Shown: piece by piece, positions 1 through 5,934 of the stretch
How the letters are laid out: every line of letters begins with the position of its first letter
Numbering within the stretch: position 1 is the stretch's first letter
Source of the DNA: JAAYJK01 sp964531295
GTDB lineage: Bacteria > Bacillota > Syntrophomonadia > Syntrophomonadales > Syntrophomonadaceae
Assembly (NCBI GenBank): GCA_964531295.1
Contig: CAZHHJ010000135.1
Span: 1 to 6,408 of the forward strand
DNA: 6,408 nt
Direction: 5' to 3'
The notes under the pieces: generated by a model
Told to the model about the DNA's origin: nothing
Database searches by the model: none
What the model saw: only the letters and a program-made list of their open reading frames with translations
Translations under genes and position numbers: made by a program

Positions 1-2
1 GC

Positions 3-581
3 ACTAAAGTAGTGTTCACCATTGGTAGTAAGACCTACACTGTAAACGGCTCTAACAGAAACATGGATACTCAGGCGTTAATCACCGGCAGCAGAACTTG
101 CATCCCGATCCGGTACGCCGCTGAAGCTATTGGTGCAAGTGTAAACTGGGATAATACCAACAAAATCGTGTTAATCTCAACCAAAGCAAATGTGGTAGGC
201 AATACCCTGAGTGCAGAGAAGATAGCTGAATTGAAGGCTTTTCCGTATAGCGATCCTCCTGATGCAGAAATGGGAGATCCCAAGATAACTACTTCGATAG
301 ATTGTTCCGATACTTATCAGGGTTTACTAGACCATATGGTGCTGAAGCCCAACCAAAAATTCATCACCAGCCGTGAACTACTTTATATGGATGATGGTTG
401 CCCGGGTGGAACGGGAAGGTTTTCCCTTAGAGGCGTACTGCAGGAAACCTATGCTAATGGGAGTGTTACCGAATACAATGCTGTGGCCAGTGCCTTTTAT
501 GGCGGCAGCTCAAAATATGATGGAATAGTATGGCATAATGTATCAGTCCTTGAATTAGGAACCTGGAAAGTGCTTAACTAA
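3..581 (+). CDS. Secreted protein with copper amine oxidase-like N-terminal (stalk) domain, 5'-truncated by the window
   Basis: The reading frame is open to the left edge, so the start and any signal peptide lie outside the window; a GTG at position 12 falls inside a conserved strand and is not a believable start. Counting from that GTG, residues 1-57 match the copper amine oxidase N-terminal (stalk) domain common in Firmicutes surface proteins: an IGSKTYTVNG strand, NMDTQALI, CIPIRYAAEAIGA, then VNWDNTNKIVLI. This domain is structural and does not imply amine oxidase activity; no oxidase catalytic domain follows. The remaining roughly 130 residues are of unknown function, rich in Gly, Ser and Tyr, with cysteines at about 98 and 130 that could form a disulfide outside the cell. 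The protein ends in a hydrophobic strand, ELGTWKVLN, with no membrane anchor or sortase signal. It is followed by a strong terminator. The domain call is firm; the role of the C-terminal part is unknown. Confidence 0.85.
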   Translation, partial: TKVVFTIGSKTYTVNGSNRNMDTQALITGSRTCIPIRYAAEAIGASVNWDNTNKIVLISTKANVVGNTLSAEKIAELKAFPYSDPPDAEMGDPKITTSIDCSDTYQGLLDHMVLKPNQKFITSRELLYMDDGCPGGTGRFSLRGVLQETYANGSVTEYNAVASAFYGGSSKYDGIVWHNVSVLELGTWKVLN

Positions 582-596
582 GTAACAGTAAACAGC

Positions 597-626
597 ATAA
601 AGGGGGCGTAAGCCTCCTTTATTTTT
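597..626 (+). terminator. Rho-independent terminator after the stalk-domain gene
   Basis: An 11-bp stem (597-607 with 612-622) containing one G-T wobble closes on a GTAA tetraloop of the stable GNRA class. The 3' arm runs directly into a T-rich tract ending near 628. It starts 15 bases after the stop codon at 579-581, the normal place for an intrinsic terminator. It lies only about 13 bases before the ribosome binding site of the next gene, so it could also limit read-through into that gene. Confidence 0.85.
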
Positions 627-638
627 ATGGAAAATTAT

Positions 639-645
639 AAGGAGG
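639..645 (+). promoter_or_regulatory. Ribosome binding site AAGGAGG for the 650/653 start
   Basis: AAGGAGG is a near-perfect Shine-Dalgarno sequence. Two adjacent ATG codons follow. The one at 650 is 4 bases from the end of the motif and the one at 653 is 7 bases away. The usual spacing favours 653, which would remove only one Met from the protein. Confidence 0.75.
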
Positions 646-649
646 ATCA

Positions 650-1360
650 ATGATGCGAAAATTAATTATCTTTTTTGTCACCCTGGCTATACTTGCGTGC
701 ATGGTTCAGCCGGCATTCGCAGGCCAGCCGGTATTTGAGACATTATCCGAAGAAGGAATTGCCAAATTAACTAATGATGATCTTTGGGATGAAATGACGG
801 CAGTAGTTGATGAAAACACCGATAAATTTGACCGGGTGGTATACTACGTCAAGTCCACTGGCGCTTCCAGCGGCGTAAGGTATCGAACGAAACTGATTAC
901 TTTTAGCGTTGGGAAGTACGGCCCGGCCACTTTTGGTGCCAATGAATTTCGTTCACGAGTACCCGGCCCGGGTGAAACTATATATGACAAAATAATCCTG
1001 GATAGAGATTTCTTCCGTGCATTAATAGGAAGTACGTTCCCTAACGGGCCTGCATTAGTTGCGGAAGCACTAGACACCGAAAGTTATTTGAATGTTGGTG
1101 CCGTGATCGAGATATACAATGCCAATACCGGAAAAGTTTTAGCGACCATAAACTCACCGGATGAATGCCAGAGCAAAGCTGGTGCGATAGGTTTTGGTGC
1201 GGCTGATATAGCTGACATGAAAACCAGATGGCAAAAAGTCTTTTTAAGAAAAGCACCGACAGCTGAGATTATCGCTACTGAGCCACAGGAAACGAAAGAA
1301 GCCTGGACAAGTGCAATCAATTCCAGAATTATCTTCTCGGTGTTTTTGTCTAATAAATAA
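650..1360 (+). CDS. Exported protein of unknown function
   Basis: I do not recognise a characterised family. The N-terminus is a clear signal peptide: MMRK, a hydrophobic core (residues 5-19), then PAFA before Gly25, a good signal peptidase I site. A Cys at 17 after LAILA is a weaker lipoprotein alternative. The mature protein of about 212 residues has no further membrane segment. Its most distinctive stretch is residues 69-88, with a TGASSGVRYRTK core followed by a beta-like LITFSVG; a Gly-x-Arg-Tyr-Arg-Thr pattern of this kind seems familiar from secreted clostridial proteins, but I cannot assign a named domain. Residues 99-125 (RSRVPGPGET to LDRDFF) and 147-168 (a strand-rich IEIYNANTGKVLATI segment) look like ordinary globular beta structure. 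The C-terminus, SAINSRIIFSVFLSNK, ends abruptly in a hydrophobic stretch, so a recent truncation is possible. The gene follows the stalk-domain gene on the same strand, but a terminator intervenes. Confidence 0.75.
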   Translation: MMRKLIIFFVTLAILACMVQPAFAGQPVFETLSEEGIAKLTNDDLWDEMTAVVDENTDKFDRVVYYVKSTGASSGVRYRTKLITFSVGKYGPATFGANEFRSRVPGPGETIYDKIILDRDFFRALIGSTFPNGPALVAEALDTESYLNVGAVIEIYNANTGKVLATINSPDECQSKAGAIGFGAADIADMKTRWQKVFLRKAPTAEIIATEPQETKEAWTSAINSRIIFSVFLSNK

Positions 1361-1391
1361 TGTGGTTTCATGCAATTCCCCCTAATCTGGA

Positions 1392-2420
1392 TTATTTTGC
1401 GTTCCGCTGATTGTTAATACCCTGGTAGCTAATTACAAACCCGTTACCGGCTTCTATTATCGTAGGCACTTCATGGGGCGCCATCGCTAATACATTCTGC
1501 CCTCCATGTACTTTGTGCCAATGCTTGCTTGCCTTATCGGATGCATCCCCTTCTCCCATGGATTGGCCAGGTCTTTTAATAATAAATCTTCCTAGGATAC
1601 AAGCAGCCATAAATAATACCATGACATCCAAACCGCTTCTTACCAGCACTTCTGCCATAGTGCCTTTTATGATTAAGCCCATAAAACTATTAAATATAAT
1701 CCAGTTTAATCCCACCACTAAAATCAATCGTATGGGCGTTTGCAGCCATCGGTTTTCATCCCATAATACCGGATATAATATCGTATAAATATACCCTAAC
1801 ATCATCCCGAATAAAGCCGTCCAAATATAACAGGAAACTGGGTAGGTATCGCTTGCGCTCTGGATGATACCGGTTTCATAGCCGGCCGTTCTCTCCAGCA
1901 GAAAAGCGACGGCAATAATGCTGATGGCATATAACTTTTCGCTTGTTTTCATATTGTTAACCTGGGTCTTGCCAGCATCAGGCTTGACGGTAAACAGCGC
2001 AATAACGATACATAGGATAAAGACCGGGATGGCATCTCCCAGTCCCATGAAAAACTGATATTTTACAAACTCACCACCATAGGTCGTAAAAGGCGATGAT
2101 TCCACCATAACCTCTTGCATTCCCAACAAATAGATTAGCGCAAAACACAGACCCAAACGGATACCTGTTTGCAAATTGGAGGTTTCGGTTGTCATACAGG
2201 TGAATCTCACAGCCAGGGTACATTGCGTATATAAAACCAAAAAATAAATGCTTGCTACAACCGGAAAGCCCCAAAGCATTACTAAAACACTGTCGAATTT
2301 TCCAGCATCCACGGATGCAGGCAAAATTGCATGAACAGCCATTGCAAAAGCGGCCGAAAACAATATCGTTAATATGCTGGTAATAATGATCTTCTTGGTA
2401 GTCATTTTTCCTGGGCTCAT
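1392..2420 (-). CDS. Eight-segment integral membrane protein of unknown function
   Basis: The 342-residue product is dominated by hydrophobic segments at about residues 10-33, 45-70, 86-104, 123-145, 163-180, 196-219, 230-251 and 264-281, giving eight likely membrane spans. A hydrophilic tail of about 60 residues follows (283-342). After span 8 the IIKRPG segment is basic, which suggests the tail is cytoplasmic; it contains HWHKVHGG and later APHEVP. Charged or polar residues close to spans (E103, E107, D129, E176, R177, E182) could line a substrate path, but no transporter, enzyme or sensor signature is recognised. The ATG at 2420 is chosen because AGGGGAG lies 7 bases upstream; a second ATG at 2405 lacks such a site. 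The gene converges on the upstream-strand neighbour with only 31 bases between stops and no convincing shared terminator. It lies downstream of the serine hydrolase gene but is separated by a repeat element. Frame and membrane nature are secure; function is unknown. Confidence 0.8.
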   Translation of the reverse strand: MSPGKMTTKKIIITSILTILFSAAFAMAVHAILPASVDAGKFDSVLVMLWGFPVVASIYFLVLYTQCTLAVRFTCMTTETSNLQTGIRLGLCFALIYLLGMQEVMVESSPFTTYGGEFVKYQFFMGLGDAIPVFILCIVIALFTVKPDAGKTQVNNMKTSEKLYAISIIAVAFLLERTAGYETGIIQSASDTYPVSCYIWTALFGMMLGYIYTILYPVLWDENRWLQTPIRLILVVGLNWIIFNSFMGLIIKGTMAEVLVRSGLDVMVLFMAACILGRFIIKRPGQSMGEGDASDKASKHWHKVHGGQNVLAMAPHEVPTIIEAGNGFVISYQGINNQRNAK

Positions 2421-2439
2421 ACAAATTCTCCCCTCTCAA

Positions 2440-2468
2440 TTAATGAAATTGGTCAACCTTTAATGAAA
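2440..2468. repeat. Pair of 9-bp direct repeats upstream of the membrane-protein gene
   Basis: TTAATGAAA occurs at 2440-2448 and again at 2460-2468, exactly 20 bases apart from start to start, or about two helical turns. On the minus strand this is TTTCATTAA repeated just upstream of the ribosome binding site of the membrane-protein gene (AGGGGAG at 2428-2434). The geometry fits a site for a protein binding one face of the helix, but in AT-rich DNA chance is possible. Confidence 0.45.
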
Positions 2469-2471
2469 GTT

Positions 2472-2609
2472 AGGATTTTGCATAATTCAAAACACCCAAC
2501 CTGTCACTCTGAAGGAAGGGAGGAGTATAGCTCCTTCAGCTTTGCCTCAGGATGACATCCACAAAAATTACCTGGCTGATTATATAAAAAACAAATTATG
2601 CAAAACCCT
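2472..2609. mobile_element. MITE-like non-autonomous element with 16-bp terminal inverted repeats
   Basis: The left end AGGATTTTGCATAATT (2472-2487) is the reverse complement, with one mismatch in 16, of the right end at 2594-2609. The ends bracket 106 bases with no coding capacity and a second palindromic repeat. Size, terminal inverted repeats, absence of genes and intergenic position fit a miniature inverted-repeat transposable element mobilised by a transposase elsewhere in the genome. No clear target-site duplication is visible at the flanks (AAAGTT on the left, CAGTCG on the right), so the exact boundary is uncertain. It separates the serine hydrolase gene from the membrane-protein gene. 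The inverted repeats are seen directly; mobility is inferred. Confidence 0.55.
2501..2557. repeat. Internal palindromic repeat (TGTCA...TGACA type)
   Basis: TGTCACTCTGA at 2502-2512 and TCAGGATGACA at 2547-2557 are an imperfect inverted pair (9 of 11 positions, one of the two mismatches being a G-T wobble). Inside, CTGAAGGA (2509-2516) is perfectly complementary to TCCTTCAG (2532-2539), and AGGAG (2521-2525) to CTCCT (2531-2535). On the minus strand it begins with TGTCATCCTGAGG, resembling the dispersed TGTCATnCTGAGC-type palindromes I recall from many bacterial genomes. Whether it belongs to the surrounding element or inserted into it cannot be decided from one copy. No T-tract of normal length follows either arm, so it is not called as a terminator. 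Confidence 0.6.
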
Positions 2610-2701
2610 CAGTCGTGATAAATACTATCGGGTGAAAAACGCTTAGATTATCTTTCCTCTGCTGCATTGTTTTCGATTGAACCGGTCCCTTTTTTAGGAC
2701 A

Positions 2702-4651
2702 TCACCAAGTTAATAAGTTCCAATAATGAAGCATCCATATCAATCCCATAACTGCCAGGGTAAATATACTGTAATGCACCCGGGCCATCCACCCTCCAAA
2801 ACCCTTCCACCAGGTAATCCCCGTGGCGGGCGCCAGGAAACAGCCACAAATCAAGATGAAGGTTGGTATTAAAGCAATAAATACCCCTGGTTCCACAGGT
2901 GTGTACGCTTCTGCTGGCAGCTGGTACACAGGATCAATTCCGGCTGAAAACAAGGTGGCGAAGAAAGCCAAAATGGTAATGCTGGTGCCAATTCCAAGCC
3001 AGTAAGCAAAGGAAGAAAACCGGGGACGTTTATTTTTTGCCTTTTTCAACCAACCTACCATCATGATTATGACCCAGTAAAGGAGTGAACTCGTTATGGT
3101 TAATAGTATGATTAGAGCTGCTAATGCCGTAAAACTCATGGTTGAATAAACGGGAGCTTTTGAATAGGTCATCGGGCCATCAGTGGTCAACATCATTTTG
3201 CCCAGAGGATCGGTTTTAAAAATAATTTTATGAAAGGGGCCAAAAGCATCCTGGGTCCTTCCTGCCCTCAGATTCTGATATACACCTGGCTCAAGTTCAA
3301 TAAATTCATTGATTTCTCCGCCATGAGTTATCAGCAGATACCCATCTTCGTTCACATCCGCCTTGATAATGCCCCCGGCCAATATGCCATCAATTTTCTC
3401 ATTCGTAGTAACACTTCGGCGGTTCATCTGGTATTCACCGACATACTGCATAGCCCTTTCCCGGCTGCCTTCAGCAGGGACTCCCTTGGCGTCAGCTTCA
3501 ATGGGATAGTAATAGTCCATAAACTCTTGGAAAACCTCGGCATGAAGAAGATGATTACCGCCACTGTAAGAAATAAAGATTCCTGTATCCACTCCCGGCA
3601 GCAGGTAAAGGCCAGTGTTATAGAGCATAGTGCTGCCGCCATGGAAAAGCACTTCCTGCTCATTAAAGACCCCTTCTATAAAGCCCAGTGTCATACCCCC
3701 CAGGGTCGGATCATACGAAAACTGGCGCTTATGCATTTCATCTAATGTTTCTTCCTTAAGAATACGCCCTCCCTTAAAAGTACCACCCGATAAATGGGCT
3801 ATCATGAAATTGGCCATATCTGCGGCGCTGCAACTCATGCTTCCGGCTGGTTCGAGCAGAATGTATTCAAAATTTGCTTCAGTAAACGAGCCATTAATAA
3901 ATCGATAAGGTTTGGCCATACGGGCCGGCGCTTCCAAGTTGGGAGGCTGCCGGAAGGTACTGTTTTTCATGTTCAAAGGGGTGAAAATATTTTCTTTAAC
4001 ATAATCGGGAAAGGCCAGACCAGATATTCGCTCTACAATATAACCGGCCAGAGCAGTACCGTAATTTGAATAAGCAGCCACTTCACCCGGGGGGAATATC
4101 CTGGCCGGCTGGTGGTTCTTGATATATTCATCCAAAGGCAAGAGCTGATCTTCTGACAGCCTGAAAAGCATTTCAGGGTGATCTTCAAAGCCGGGCGTGT
4201 GGGTCATCAAATCGATCATGGTGATCGGTTGGGCCGCAACGTTTTGCAGGGGTTTTTCCAGCTGGGGTGATATTTCAAAATCCAAATATTTATTAATATC
4301 GGTGTGCAGGTCCAGCTGGCCTGCTTCAACAAGCTGCATGACGGCAGTCCAGGTAATTAATTTTGAAGTTGAACCAATCCGAAAAAGAGTAGTGTCTGCA
4401 TCAACCGGAATATTCTTCTCAATATCGGCCAGGCCAAATCCTTTCTTATATACAATTTCACCATCTTTCACAAGCGAAACGGTAGCATTGGGAATATGAT
4501 ATTTTTCCAGTTGGGCGTTCATGGTATTCTCAAAAAAGACTTCCAGGCGGTCCGTTTGAATGTCGTTTGCAAAAGCAGGTGGTGCAGATAAGGCTAAAAA
4601 CAAGATAATTAAACAACTTAGGAAGGTAAGATATTTTTTCTTTTTAAACAT
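2702..4651 (-). CDS. Membrane-anchored serine hydrolase, beta-lactamase/penicillin-binding-protein-like family
   Basis: The 649-residue product belongs to the class C beta-lactamase-like serine hydrolases (Pfam Beta-lactamase, PF00144), which include D-Ala-D-Ala carboxypeptidases, D-aminopeptidases and esterases. The signal peptide (KKKK, hydrophobic core 8-22, PPAFA) should be cleaved near residue 28. The catalytic domain spans about 33-385. It has S94-T95-S96-K97 with the nucleophilic Ser and its Lys, the Y194-S195-N196 triad element, and H337-G338-G339 in place of the KTG motif. Residues of about 398-495 are strand-rich (YVGEYQMNRR) and resemble the C-terminal beta-barrel of such proteins. 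Four membrane spans follow at about 505-535, 547-570, 588-610 and 625-645. The active domain should therefore face outside, tethered by its C-terminus. The ATG at 4651 is preferred over one at 4678 because GGAGTG lies 7 bases upstream and gives a 16-base gap from the previous gene. The physiological substrate cannot be read from sequence; a true beta-lactamase role is unlikely given the architecture. Confidence 0.93.
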   Translation of the reverse strand: MFKKKKYLTFLSCLIILFLALSAPPAFANDIQTDRLEVFFENTMNAQLEKYHIPNATVSLVKDGEIVYKKGFGLADIEKNIPVDADTTLFRIGSTSKLITWTAVMQLVEAGQLDLHTDINKYLDFEISPQLEKPLQNVAAQPITMIDLMTHTPGFEDHPEMLFRLSEDQLLPLDEYIKNHQPARIFPPGEVAAYSNYGTALAGYIVERISGLAFPDYVKENIFTPLNMKNSTFRQPPNLEAPARMAKPYRFINGSFTEANFEYILLEPAGSMSCSAADMANFMIAHLSGGTFKGGRILKEETLDEMHKRQFSYDPTLGGMTLGFIEGVFNEQEVLFHGGSTMLYNTGLYLLPGVDTGIFISYSGGNHLLHAEVFQEFMDYYYPIEADAKGVPAEGSRERAMQYVGEYQMNRRSVTTNEKIDGILAGGIIKADVNEDGYLLITHGGEINEFIELEPGVYQNLRAGRTQDAFGPFHKIIFKTDPLGKMMLTTDGPMTYSKAPVYSTMSFTALAALIILLTITSSLLYWVIIMMVGWLKKAKNKRPRFSSFAYWLGIGTSITILAFFATLFSAGIDPVYQLPAEAYTPVEPGVFIALIPTFILICGCFLAPATGITWWKGFGGWMARVHYSIFTLAVMGLIWMLHYWNLLTW

Positions 4652-4656
4652 TTTAT

Positions 4657-4662
4657 CACTCC
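4657..4662 (-). promoter_or_regulatory. Ribosome binding site deciding the serine hydrolase start
   Basis: GGAGTG on the minus strand lies 7 bases before the ATG at 4651, which begins MFKKKK, a normal signal-peptide N-terminus. The alternative in-frame ATG at 4678 would add nine residues (MLLENWSDK), overlap the preceding gene and has no purine-rich site upstream. Confidence 0.75.
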
Positions 4663-4667
4663 AATTC

Positions 4668-5867
4668 TCAAGCAACATAATGGCCTATGATAAGCTTTAA
4701 TTGACCATCGCTTCCCAAAATAAAATCATAATAGAAGTCCTGGAAATTTCCGTAATCTTTCAAAAAATCCTCGTCCAGTCGGGGCATATCATAAATTCCG
4801 TAGCTAGTATAATTCGGTGCTGCCAATGGCGCGACCTTCACTCCAGAATCTAATGAATAGCTTTCTACCTGATTTAAATCATCAATAACGAAGCCATTTT
4901 GGGTTTCATTTTCGGAGCTCTCGGTCCCCCAACGCATTACCTTCACCCGGACAGCAACCGGCTTGCCATTTTCCACCTCAATATCCTCGATCCTTCCAAA
5001 CACCTTTTTGCCGCCACCGGCCATATATTGTGAGGCATGGGAATGCAAATCCACTACATTATAAGGACCGTCTAAAAACACCAGACTGTTTTTGATTTTT
5101 TCCATTAAAACTATATCAGCATATTCTGATGAAAGCGCAATCCTGAATTCACGAAGTAATTCGTGGTTGGCTATATACTCTACCAACATATCATCGTCAG
5201 TCATATTATTTTCCAGCGGATTTTCACTGAGATAGGGAATCAATTCAAGTACGCCTACCTGGTTACCCTCTGTGAATAGACTCCAGGTGATGGCGGAACC
5301 ATTCTCTAGCTTCATGTCCCATTTATCGGGTATTTCCACGGTAAAGAAGCTGGAGCCCATCACCTTAAACCCTTCATTGGCTGCCGGGGGTATTTCACTT
5401 TTCAGAAGCGATATCCAGTCCGGGATATTTACCAGCTGTTCAGACATGGATAGGTATTTGCTTCGTATTTCCTGGTCATCTAACGGATACTGTATATCAG
5501 AGGGAAACCGGGTAAAATAGGTATACCCATTGCCTTGCAAGACCATTTGCTGCCTGACCGGTGCCTGCTGCATATCTTCGGGTGTCACCAGTTCTCCAGG
5601 CACCCGTACCAGGGTAAAAAGCAGTCCAGCATCTTTGCAGAAAACATAGAGGGAATCTTCTGATTCATCTACAACATATTTATCTTCCCAATCTCCCGGA
5701 AAATCCAGCGCAACCCCCAGAGTAGTACTCGTAAACGTGATCGGATGTTCAGTTTTGGCTGTGTCAGTGCTATGGTTACAGCCCATGCCGAACACCGTGG
5801 TGATCATGCTCAGGACTGCTATAGCCAGAGCAATGGTACATAAGCTGAGTATATTTTTTTTGAGCAT
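4668..5867 (-). CDS. Exported protein with two related N-terminal domains, unknown function
   Basis: A 399-residue exported protein. The N-terminus (MLKKN, hydrophobic core 6-26) ends at GMGC with Cys30, which could be a lipid attachment site, but Gly at -3 makes the lipobox poor; the following NHSTDTAKTE is a typical post-lipid linker. Residues 45-155 and 168-262 look like two diverged copies of one domain: LGVALDFPGDWEDK (50-63) aligns with FFTVEIPDKWDMK (174-186), and each continues with a hydrophobic strand (GLLFTLVRVPGE; VGVLELIPYLSE). A C-terminal region, about 263-399, contains VFGRIEDIEVENGKPVAVRV and a FVIDD-LNQVESYSL segment, likely a separate beta domain. I know similar FPxxW-type domains from Firmicutes secreted proteins but can name no function. 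The ATG at 5867 has GGAGG 8 bases upstream (5876-5880). It lies 16 bases ahead of the serine hydrolase gene on the same strand, implying cotranscription and perhaps a joint envelope role. Confidence 0.85.
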   Translation of the reverse strand: MLKKNILSLCTIALAIAVLSMITTVFGMGCNHSTDTAKTEHPITFTSTTLGVALDFPGDWEDKYVVDESEDSLYVFCKDAGLLFTLVRVPGELVTPEDMQQAPVRQQMVLQGNGYTYFTRFPSDIQYPLDDQEIRSKYLSMSEQLVNIPDWISLLKSEIPPAANEGFKVMGSSFFTVEIPDKWDMKLENGSAITWSLFTEGNQVGVLELIPYLSENPLENNMTDDDMLVEYIANHELLREFRIALSSEYADIVLMEKIKNSLVFLDGPYNVVDLHSHASQYMAGGGKKVFGRIEDIEVENGKPVAVRVKVMRWGTESSENETQNGFVIDDLNQVESYSLDSGVKVAPLAAPNYTSYGIYDMPRLDEDFLKDYGNFQDFYYDFILGSDGQLKLIIGHYVA

Positions 5868-5899
5868 TCATGAAGCCTCCTTTTTAAATATGCAGGTTA

Positions 5900-5918
5900 G
5901 ATGATTTGGTTGATAATC
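5900..5918. other. Imperfect palindrome between the regulator and exported-protein genes, possible operator
   Basis: GATGAT (5900-5905) and ATAATC (5913-5918) form an inverted pair with one mismatch around a 7-base centre. The size is in the range of MarR-family operators, and it sits in the 67-base gap directly downstream of a marR-type gene and upstream of the exported-protein gene. However, no good promoter is visible here, and a palindrome this short is common by chance. Confidence 0.25.
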
Positions 5919-5934
5919 TTTTTTCCCTTCGGCC

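Noticed and set aside
1084..1371. Minus-strand open frame opposite the exported-protein gene
   Set aside because: It is antisense to a gene with a signal peptide and good ribosome binding site, and has no recognisable domain or start signal.
1355..1397. Inverted AAATAAT/ATTATTT pair as a bidirectional terminator between convergent genes
   Set aside because: The 7-bp stem is all A-T with a loop of about 29 bases, too weak, and overlaps both coding ends.
2071..2439. Minus-strand open frame of 122 codons overlapping the start of the membrane-protein gene
   Set aside because: It lies in another frame over a clear membrane protein with its own ribosome binding site, and its product is Cys- and aromatic-rich with no coherent domain.
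2472..2609. CRISPR array or riboswitch in the long intergenic gap
   Set aside because: There are no regularly spaced direct repeats, and the symmetry is that of terminal inverted repeats with an inner palindrome; no conserved riboswitch core is recognisable.
2685..2700. GTCC/GGAC hairpin as the terminator of the serine hydrolase gene
   Set aside because: The stem is only 4 bp and its T-run lies in the loop on the plus strand; on the minus strand no T-tract follows.
3230..3745. Plus-strand 171-codon open frame
   Set aside because: It is antisense to the serine hydrolase catalytic domain, whose motifs fix the real frame; no ribosome binding site or domain supports it.
4652..4678. Longer start for the serine hydrolase at 4678
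   Set aside because: It has no Shine-Dalgarno sequence, overlaps the previous gene, and adds an acidic, Trp-containing stretch ahead of a normal signal peptide.
5885..5918. Promoter TTATCA-18-CATATT on the minus strand before the exported-protein gene
   Set aside because: Each box matches only 4 of 6 consensus positions, and the predicted start would fall within the ribosome binding site.
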